From the NCBI GenBank assembly GCA_021640185.1, contig JAJXDX010000145.1, forward strand, positions 463 through 5,952: 5,490 nt of DNA, in the 5' to 3' direction. Positions within the stretch are counted from its first letter, which is position 1; each line of letters starts with the position of its first letter. A program made the position numbers and the translations under genes. Shown here one piece after another: positions 1 through 4,333 of this stretch. The DNA comes from Oscillospiraceae bacterium (GTDB lineage: Bacteria > Bacillota > Clostridia > Oscillospirales > Acutalibacteraceae). The notes beneath the pieces were generated by a model, which saw nothing but the letters and a program-made list of their open reading frames with translations, had not been told where the DNA came from and ran no database searches.

Positions 1-28
1 GACCGGGATATGAAGGAGGCTGTTATCC

Positions 29-691
29 ATGCTTAGTTCCGTGATCGGCTCGTCCCTGACCGTCGGCACGTTTTTGCTGTGTACGGCGGTGTCGCTCGCC
101 CTCGGCGTCGGTGTGGCGCTGCTGGCGATGTTCCGCACGCGCTGCAGCCGCAGCTTCGCGCTGACCGTGGCGCTGCTGCCCGCCGTGGTGCAGATCGTGA
201 TCATGCTCGTCAACGGCAACATCGGCGCGGGCGTCGCCGTCGCGGGCGCGTTCGGGCTGGTGCGTTTCCGCTCCGCGCCCGGCACGGCGCGCGAGATCGC
301 GGCCATCTTCCTCGGCATGGCGCTGGGGCTGGCCACCGGCATGGGCTACGTGGTGGTGGCCGGGCTGTTCTTCGTGCTGATCGCCGCGTTTTGGCTGCTG
401 CTGTCCCTCTCCGGCTTCGGCAAGCGCGCCGAATGTGAGCGGCTGCTGAAGGTCACGATCCCGGAGGATCTGGACTACGACGGTCTGTTCGACGATATTT
501 TTGCCGAATATCTGCACTCGTTCTCGCTGGAGCGGGTCAAGACCAGCGGCATGGGTACGCTGTACGAACTGCAATACCGCATCGTTTTGCGGGAGGCACC
601 CGTGCCGAAGGCGTTCCTCGACGCGCTGCGCGCCCGCAACGGCAACCTGACCATCGTCTGCTGCAAAGAGAGCGACCGCGAGCAGCTTTGA
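29..691 (+). CDS. DUF4956 family integral membrane protein
   Basis: 220 aa. The N-terminal half is hydrophobic, with about four membrane segments (near residues 10-35, 43-62, 65-78 or 90-107, and 108-128). The second half, from about residue 132, is a soluble, probably cytoplasmic domain. The family hallmark is the loop GAFGLVRFRSAPGTAREIAA (residues 73-92) followed by IFLGMALGLATGMGY, a pattern I recognise from DUF4956 proteins. Their biochemical role is not established. In Clostridia they often sit beside VTC-type polyphosphate polymerase or CotH-like genes, but any such partner would lie outside the window. The start is fixed by AAGGAGG at 13-19, nine bases before ATG. An upstream gene probably ends just before or over this start: a TGA lies at 11-13 and a TAG at 34-36 in the two other frames, so operon membership is likely. 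Family call confident; function unknown. Confidence 0.88.
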   Translation: MLSSVIGSSLTVGTFLLCTAVSLALGVGVALLAMFRTRCSRSFALTVALLPAVVQIVIMLVNGNIGAGVAVAGAFGLVRFRSAPGTAREIAAIFLGMALGLATGMGYVVVAGLFFVLIAAFWLLLSLSGFGKRAECERLLKVTIPEDLDYDGLFDDIFAEYLHSFSLERVKTSGMGTLYELQYRIVLREAPVPKAFLDALRARNGNLTIVCCKESDREQL

Positions 692-715
692 CGAAAAGAC
701 CGATCCGTTCGGATG

Positions 716-742
716 GGGCGGGGCGAATTTTTCGCCCCGCCC
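716..742 (+). terminator. Terminator-like hairpin after the DUF4956 gene (copy 1 of a repeated palindrome)
   Basis: A perfect 12-bp GC-rich stem (716-727 with 731-742, arm GGGCGGGGCGAA) closes on a TTT loop, 25 nt after the DUF4956 stop codon. Its position and shape suit an intrinsic terminator. However, only two T residues follow the stem on the + strand, and the minus-strand exit has no T-tract, so termination may be weak or helped by the next hairpin at 747-770. Bases 717-742 recur exactly at 984-1009. Confidence 0.6.
717..742. repeat. 26-nt palindromic repeat, copy 1
   Basis: Identical over 26 nt to 984-1009. Because the unit is itself palindromic, the two copies are both direct and inverted repeats of each other. 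They bracket a non-coding segment of about 240 bp (743-983). Confidence 0.85.
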
Positions 743-746
743 TTGG

Positions 747-770
747 CGTGTCAAAAAGCATTTTGACACG
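747..770. repeat. Perfect 10-bp inverted repeat (operator-like or hairpin)
   Basis: CGTGTCAAAA (747-756) is followed by AGCA and then by its exact reverse complement TTTTGACACG (761-770). As RNA this is a stable tetraloop hairpin directly after the palindrome at 716-742. As DNA it is a symmetric TGTCAAAA-N4-TTTTGACA site. It contains TTGACA (763-768), a consensus -35 hexamer, but no good -10 is found 16-18 nt downstream. Confidence 0.7.
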
Positions 771-804
771 GCAGCGGGCCGTCTAAAAGGCGCAGGGGCA
801 AGGA

Positions 805-846
805 AAGCGCTCCCACAGGCGTATGTCGATACGTCGGGGAGCGCTT
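805..846. repeat. Imperfect long hairpin with two stacked stems
   Basis: The outer stem AAGCGCTCCC (805-814) pairs with GGGAGCGCTT (837-846), 10 bp perfect. Inside it CGTAT (820-824) pairs with ATACG (829-833) around a GTCG tetraloop, leaving an internal loop of ACAGG opposite TCG. No T-tract follows, so it is not an obvious terminator. It resembles a structured RNA stem or a cruciform-forming site. Confidence 0.6.
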
Positions 847-854
847 GACGCCGA

Positions 855-938
855 CAGCAAAAGCGTCCTTTGTTTTGTTTGACGCGGGACGGCAAAGGGC
901 CGTCCGTCCGTCTTGGCAAAAGGGCATCGCTTTTGCTG
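855..938. repeat. Long-range 11-bp inverted repeat enclosing a smaller hairpin
   Basis: CAGCAAAAGCG (855-865) is the exact reverse complement of 928-938. The 62 nt between include a second perfect stem, GGACGGC (887-893) with GCCGTCC (899-905) around AAAGG. Together they could form a branched RNA. The GCAAAAG at 916-922 can pair with the same 3' arm, giving an alternative local hairpin. Confidence 0.5.
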
Positions 939-983
939 CTCTTTTTCTCATGCTTTTGCGCCCTGCGGCATTTTTGGCGGCTC

Positions 984-1009
984 GGCGGGGCGAATTTTTC
1001 GCCCCGCCC
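984..1009. repeat. 26-nt palindromic repeat, copy 2
   Basis: Exact second copy of 717-742, offset by 267 bp. Unlike copy 1 it carries a T-rich tail on the + strand. Confidence 0.85.
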
Positions 1010-1019
1010 TCTTTTATTT
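984..1019 (+). terminator. Rho-independent terminator upstream of asnB (copy 2 of the palindrome)
   Basis: An 11-bp perfect GC-rich stem (984-994 with 998-1008) with a TTT loop is followed by the T-rich tail TCTTTTATTT (1010-1019). Bases 984-1009 repeat 717-742 exactly. It lies just upstream of the asnB promoter, whose probable -35 region falls in the T-tail, so it should insulate asnB from upstream transcription. Confidence 0.8.
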
Positions 1020-1040
1020 GTGCGCGGGATGTGGTATACT
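1013..1040 (+). promoter_or_regulatory. Promoter of asnB (extended -10)
   Basis: TATACT at 1035-1040 is preceded by TG at 1032-1033 (TGGTATACT), a good extended -10. The best -35 at normal spacing is the poor TTTATT (1013-1018, 16-nt spacer), inside the T-tail of the preceding terminator. Transcription would start near 1046-1048, leaving a leader of under 30 nt with no room for a riboswitch or T-box. Confidence 0.6.
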
Positions 1041-1073
1041 GGTACGACACAGAAGAAAAAAGGAGCGTTGCCT

Positions 1074-2915
1074 ATGTGCGGCTTTTGCGGTTTTACCGGA
1101 CAGATCGTCGACCGGGAGAGCTACCTGCGCCAAATGACCGAGCGCATCACCCACCGCGGCCCGGATGCCGACGGCTATTATCTGGACGATACGCTGGCGA
1201 TGGGCTTTCGCCGGCTGAGCATCATCGACCTTGAGGCGGCGCAGCAGCCGCTGTATAACGAGGACAAGTCCCTTGCCCTGATGTTCAACGGCGAGATCTA
1301 TAATTACCGCGAGCTGCGGCAGCAGCTGCAGCAGCTGGGGCACACCTTTGCCACCGCCGGGGACGGCGAAACGCTGCTGCACGGCTACGAGCAGTGGGGC
1401 CACGATCTTCTGCCCCGGCTGCGCGGGATGTTCGCCTTCGCCATCTGGGACATCGGGGCGCGGTCGCTGTTCCTCGCACGCGACTATTTCGGCATCAAGC
1501 CGATGCACTATACCCGTTTGGACGACGGGCGGATCGTGTTTGGCTCCGAGATCAAGAGCATCCTTGCGCATCCGGACGTCAAAAAGGAGTTCAACGCCGC
1601 CGCGCTGGACAAATATCTCTCCTTCCAATATTCCGTCCCGACCGAAACGTTTTTCAAGGGGATCCTCTGCCTGCCGCCCGCGCATTATCTGACGTGGCAC
1701 GACGGCGAGATCGGCGTGGAGCGGTATTGGGAGCCGCGCTTTGACCCGGACGAGGACATGACCATCGACGAGGCGGTCGACGCGATCGATAAGGCGTTCA
1801 CCGATTCGGTCGCCGCGCACCGGATCAGCGACGTCGAGGTCGGCTGTTTTTTGTCCAGCGGGGTGGATTCCAGCTTCGTCGCGTCGTATTTCGGCGGGCA
1901 GAAGGCGTTCACCGTCGGGTTCGACAACGGCGAGCATTATAACGAGAGCCACTATGCCGCGGATCTTGCGCGCGAGGTGGGCATCGAGCATCACGTGCAT
2001 ATCATCGGCGAGGAGGAGTATTGGCAGGCGCTGCCGCAGGTGCAGTATCACCTTGATCAGCCGCTGGCCGATCCGTCGTGCATCGCGCTGTATTTCGTGT
2101 CCAAGCTGGCGGCGCAGTACGTCAAGGTCGTGCTGTCCGGCGAGGGCGCGGACGAGCTGTTCGGCGGCTACCGCATCTATCACGAGCCGATGTCCCTTGC
2201 GGGCTATCAGCGGCTGCCGCGTTTTCTGCGCCGCGCCGCCGCCGCGCTCGTCGGGGCGCTGCCGTTCTCGTTCAAGGGCAAGTCGTTTTTGATCCGCGGA
2301 TCGAAAACGCTGGAGGAGCGCTTCATCGGCAACGCGAATATGTTCACCAAAAAGGAGAAGGCGCGCCTGCTGCGCGACATCCCCGCCACCGAACCGGCGA
2401 ACTTCACCCGCGAATATTACGAGCGGTGCAAGGGGCAGGACGACGTCACCCGGATGCAGTATCTGGACATCAACCGCTGGATGGTGGGGGATATCCTACT
2501 CAAGGCCGACCGCATGAGCATGGCACATTCGCTGGAGCTGCGCGTCCCCTTCCTTGACAAAGAGGTGTTCGCCGTCGCGTCGCGCATCCCGGTGCGCCAC
2601 CGCATCGCGCATGGAACGACGAAATATGCCATGCGTCTGGCTGCGCGGCGGCACATCCCTGCCGCCGCCGCGGACAAGCCGAAGCTCGGTTTCCCCGTGC
2701 CGATCCGCGTGTGGCTGCGGCAGGACGCGTACTATAACAAAGTCAAAGAGGCGTTTTTGTCCGCGCCGGCGCGGCAGTTCTTCAACACCGACGAGCTGAT
2801 CTCGCTGCTCGACCGCCACAAGGCGGGCAAGGCAGACAACAGCCGCAAGATCTGGACGGTGTATATGTTCCTCGTCTGGTACGACGTGTATTTCGGCGAG
2901 GGCTCGACCGTCTGA
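1074..2915 (+). CDS. asnB: Asparagine synthase (glutamine-hydrolysing)
   Basis: 613 aa, normal for the family. It makes asparagine from aspartate, glutamine and ATP in the cytoplasm. The N-terminal class II glutaminase domain (about 2-210) starts MCGFCGF; Cys2 becomes the N-terminal nucleophile after Met removal, which fixes the start at 1074 although the frame is open further upstream. AAAGGAG at 1059-1065 sits eight bases before it. Other glutaminase landmarks are THRGPDADG (26-34), FRRLSIID (45-52), NGEIYNY (72-78) and GDGE (96-99). The synthetase domain has the ATP-binding PP-loop SSGVDSS (261-267) and SGEGADELFGGY (355-366). All key residues are present, so it should be active. It has its own promoter and is probably first in an operon with the DUF4830 gene and rsuA. 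Related AsnB-like amidotransferases amidate cell-wall precursors or peptides, but nothing here points to that. Confidence 0.96.
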   Translation: MCGFCGFTGQIVDRESYLRQMTERITHRGPDADGYYLDDTLAMGFRRLSIIDLEAAQQPLYNEDKSLALMFNGEIYNYRELRQQLQQLGHTFATAGDGETLLHGYEQWGHDLLPRLRGMFAFAIWDIGARSLFLARDYFGIKPMHYTRLDDGRIVFGSEIKSILAHPDVKKEFNAAALDKYLSFQYSVPTETFFKGILCLPPAHYLTWHDGEIGVERYWEPRFDPDEDMTIDEAVDAIDKAFTDSVAAHRISDVEVGCFLSSGVDSSFVASYFGGQKAFTVGFDNGEHYNESHYAADLAREVGIEHHVHIIGEEEYWQALPQVQYHLDQPLADPSCIALYFVSKLAAQYVKVVLSGEGADELFGGYRIYHEPMSLAGYQRLPRFLRRAAAALVGALPFSFKGKSFLIRGSKTLEERFIGNANMFTKKEKARLLRDIPATEPANFTREYYERCKGQDDVTRMQYLDINRWMVGDILLKADRMSMAHSLELRVPFLDKEVFAVASRIPVRHRIAHGTTKYAMRLAARRHIPAAAADKPKLGFPVPIRVWLRQDAYYNKVKEAFLSAPARQFFNTDELISLLDRHKAGKADNSRKIWTVYMFLVWYDVYFGEGSTV

Positions 2916-2921
2916 CGCATA

Positions 2922-2964
2922 GCCGCCCGCCCCGGCGCATAAGCATGGGGCGAGAGGGGGCGGC
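2922..2964 (+). other. Possible hairpin over the ribosome binding site of the DUF4830 gene
   Basis: In the 52-nt gap after asnB, GCCGCCC (2922-2928) can pair with GGGCGGC (2958-2964), and CGCCCC (2928-2933) with GGGGCG (2947-2952). The fold would partly cover the purine-rich binding site (AGGGGG, 2955-2960). No T-tract follows, so it does not look like a terminator and the operon probably continues through it. Such G/C runs also pair by chance in GC-rich DNA. Confidence 0.3.
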
Positions 2965-2967
2965 GGG

Positions 2968-3453
2968 ATGTTCGTCTTTTCGCTGAGGACCACCCGGCTG
3001 CGGCTGGCCGCCTATGCCGCGGCGGTGGCGGCGCTGCTGGCCGTGGTGGCTGCGCTGTCCGGGCGGACGCCCGCGCGCGCCTATCCGCCCGCGGCGGACG
3101 ACGCGGCCAGACGCGCCTACCTGACGACGCTTGGCTTTACGCCGCTGCCGCAGCAGGCCGAGGAGCGCGAGGTGCAGCTGCCGAGCGAACCGGACGCGGC
3201 CTTTTTGGCCTACGAGGCGCTGCAGCAGGCGGCAGGCATGACGCTTATGCCCGTGCGCGGGCAGCGCGTGCTGTGCTGCACGTATGCGCTGAACGCCGTG
3301 TGCGGCGACGATACCGTGCAGGCGCATCTGTATGTGCTGCACGGTAGGATCGTGGGCGGCGACATCAGCTCCGCCCGCACGGACGGGCTGCGGCAGGGGC
3401 TGTGCCCCATCGACAGCGGAAAGGAAAACGAAACGGATGGAACGACTGGATAA
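2968..3453 (+). CDS. DUF4830 domain-containing small membrane-anchored or exported protein
   Basis: 161 aa. A basic N-terminus (R7, R10, R12) leads into one hydrophobic stretch (about 13-31), then ARA-Y (36-39), a possible signal-peptidase site; it could equally remain as an anchor. The extracytoplasmic part (about 44-145) matches the pattern I associate with DUF4830: a helix ending YLTTLGF (51-57), REVQLPSEPDAAFLAYEALQQAAGM (67-91), RGQRVLCCTYAL (97-108), and the closing VLHGRIVGGDISSARTDG (123-140). Function is unknown for the family. Start: ATG at 2968 with AGGGGG at 2955-2960. The last dozen residues (SGKENETDGTTG) are encoded by DNA that also holds the ribosome binding site and start of rsuA, so they look like an unconserved tail. 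It lies 52 nt after asnB and overlaps rsuA by 17 nt. Family call is from motif memory, not a search. Confidence 0.78.
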   Translation: MFVFSLRTTRLRLAAYAAAVAALLAVVAALSGRTPARAYPPAADDAARRAYLTTLGFTPLPQQAEEREVQLPSEPDAAFLAYEALQQAAGMTLMPVRGQRVLCCTYALNAVCGDDTVQAHLYVLHGRIVGGDISSARTDGLRQGLCPIDSGKENETDGTTG

Positions 3454-4177
3454 GCTGCTCTGCTCCCAGACCACCCTCACCCGCAGCGAGGCGGGACGGC
3501 TGATCCGGCAGGGGCGCGTTTTTCTGGACGGTGCGCCGTGCCGCGATCCGGCGCGCCGGATCGACCCGGAGAGCGCCCGGCTGGCGCTGGACGGACGCGA
3601 GGTCGGCTTTGCCCGGCACGTGTACCTGATGCTCAACAAGCCTGCCGGGGTGCTGTGCGTGTCGCGCGACCCCAAGGTGCCGACGGTCATCGATCTGCTG
3701 CCGGAGGAGCTGCGGCGGCGCGGGCTGTTCCCCGCCGGGCGGCTGGACAAGGACACCCACGGGCTGACGCTGATCACCGACGACGGCGATCTGGCGCACC
3801 GGATGCTCTCGCCCCGGCATCACGTGCCGAAAACGTATCTCGTCCGGCTGGACAGGCCGGTGGACGATGCGGCGGCCGAGGCCTTCCGGGCCGGGCCGAC
3901 GCTTGCCGACGGAACGAGGTGTATGCCCGCGCAGCTGGGTTTCCCGCAGCCGGAGGACCGCACGTTTGCCGAGGTCGTGATCTGCGAAGGGAAATTCCAC
4001 CAGATCAAGCGGATGTTCCTGTCCGTCGGGTGCACGGTCGTGTGGCTCAAGCGGATCCGCATCGGCGGCCTTACGCTGGACGAGAGCCTGCCGGAAGGGG
4101 CGGCGCGTCCGCTGACCGAAAGCGAGCGGCTGAATATATTGCCCAAAAATGAAGATCGATTTTTGACGGGGAGATAG
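3437..4177 (+). CDS. rsuA: RsuA-family 16S rRNA pseudouridine synthase
   Basis: 246 aa. It isomerises a uridine in rRNA to pseudouridine, in E. coli RsuA U516 of 16S rRNA. An N-terminal S4 RNA-binding domain (about 2-48: RLDKLL...TRSEAGRLIRQGRVFLDG) is followed by the catalytic domain, with LMLNKPAGVLC (64-74), the active-site motif GRLDKDTHGL (101-110, catalytic Asp104), TDDGDLAHRMLSPRHHVPKTYLV (114-136) and EGKFHQIKRMF (184-194). The SPRHH..KTYLV form is closer to RsuA than to RluB/RluE/RluF, so 16S is the likely target; this is inferred from motif similarity. The start at 3437 gives the standard MERLDKLL opening, with AAAGGA at 3420-3425 eleven bases upstream. The gene begins inside the DUF4830 gene (17-nt overlap), suggesting translational coupling. 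The frame is open further upstream, but that extension has no family match. Confidence 0.93.
   Translation: MERLDKLLCSQTTLTRSEAGRLIRQGRVFLDGAPCRDPARRIDPESARLALDGREVGFARHVYLMLNKPAGVLCVSRDPKVPTVIDLLPEELRRRGLFPAGRLDKDTHGLTLITDDGDLAHRMLSPRHHVPKTYLVRLDRPVDDAAAEAFRAGPTLADGTRCMPAQLGFPQPEDRTFAEVVICEGKFHQIKRMFLSVGCTVVWLKRIRIGGLTLDESLPEGAARPLTESERLNILPKNEDRFLTGR
4144..4165 (+). terminator. Weak AT-rich hairpin at the 3' end of rsuA
   Basis: CAAAAAT (4144-4150) pairs with ATTTTTG (4159-4165) across an 8-nt loop, just before the rsuA stop codon. The T-run in the 3' arm gives it some terminator character, but the stem is AT-rich and short and lies within the coding sequence. No better terminator is seen before the next promoter, so some readthrough into the ATPase gene is possible. 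Confidence 0.25.
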
Positions 4178-4230
4178 GCAGTTCTAAAAGTTGCCCGATC
4201 GGCGGGAGCAAAGTTTGTTGAATTTGGGTA

Positions 4231-4259
4231 TGGCTATCCGCGCGAAAGAATGGTATATT
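4231..4259 (+). promoter_or_regulatory. Promoter of the sugar ABC ATPase gene (extended -10)
   Basis: TATATT (4254-4259) is preceded by TG at 4251-4252 (TGGTATATT), the same extended -10 form as the asnB promoter. The -35 at 17-nt spacing (TGGCTA, 4231-4236) is poor; TTGGGT at 4224-4229 is a better match but too far away. The surrounding spacer is visibly more AT-rich than the genes. The leader would run about 65-70 nt to the ATG. Confidence 0.6.
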
Positions 4260-4280
4260 ACTAATCGTGGAACGATCCTT

Positions 4281-4309
4281 GCGGGACGCGCGTCATCGGA
4301 CGCTCCCGC
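4281..4309 (+). other. Leader hairpin before the ABC ATPase gene
   Basis: GCGGGA (4281-4286) pairs with TCCCGC (4304-4309), and inside it GCGTC (4290-4294) pairs with GACGC (4299-4303) around an ATCG loop, leaving CGC (4287-4289) as a bulge. It lies in the predicted 5' untranslated leader and leaves the ribosome binding site (TGGAGGT, 4318-4324) exposed. It may stabilise the 5' end of an abundant mRNA or bind a regulator; no T-tract follows. Confidence 0.5.
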
Positions 4310-4333
4310 GCAAATTATGGAGGTTTAGAACGT

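Larger units (their letters stand above)
743..983. other. Structure-rich non-coding segment; possible small RNA or repeat element
   Basis: No credible gene lies here. Reading frames crossing it have low-complexity, arginine-rich translations and no ribosome binding site. It does hold dense inverted repeats: 747-756/761-770; 805-814/837-846 with an inner 820-824/829-833; 887-893/899-905; 916-922/930-936; and a longer-range 11-bp pair, 855-865/928-938 (CAGCAAAAGCG). Some of these compete, for instance 916-922 with 855-865 for the CTTTTGC at 930-936. It ends at a proper terminator (984-1019) that has no gene just before it. A non-coding RNA, a degenerate mobile or REP-like element, or a simple multi-hairpin 3' region are all possible. 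I recognise no known RNA family. Confidence 0.4.

Noticed and set aside
1..36. 3' end of an upstream coding sequence
   Set aside because: Frames stopping at 11-13 and 34-36 are both compatible with an upstream gene, but only a few codons are visible and neither can be assigned to a family, so no feature was entered.
749..768. TGTCAAAA-N4-TTTTGACA as a TnrA/GlnR nitrogen box controlling asnB
   Set aside because: TnrA/GlnR sites are 17-bp TGTNA-N7-TNACA; here the half-sites are further apart, and the site lies nearly 270 bp upstream of the asnB promoter with a terminator in between.
763..791. TTGACA (763-768) as the -35 of a promoter for a small RNA
   Set aside because: At 15-18 nt spacing the only candidates are weak (such as TAAAAG at 784-789), so a promoter cannot be called from sequence alone.
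1040..1045. TGGTAC near the asnB promoter as part of a T-box (asparagine tRNA-sensing) leader
   Set aside because: A T-box needs TGGNACC in an antiterminator ahead of a terminator. Here the match is incomplete (TGGTACG) and lies after the terminator and about at the transcription start, with under 30 nt of leader left.
870..1073. Upstream in-frame extension of asnB
   Set aside because: It would bury the catalytic Cys2 of the glutaminase, runs through a terminator and the promoter, and translates to unrelated low-complexity sequence. The start at 1074 has a good ribosome binding site.
845..1234. Possible small + strand gene in the gap before asnB
   Set aside because: Its frame runs across the terminator and promoter and then into asnB out of frame, its translation is rich in Ala/Arg/Pro with no family resemblance, and no ribosome binding site precedes it.
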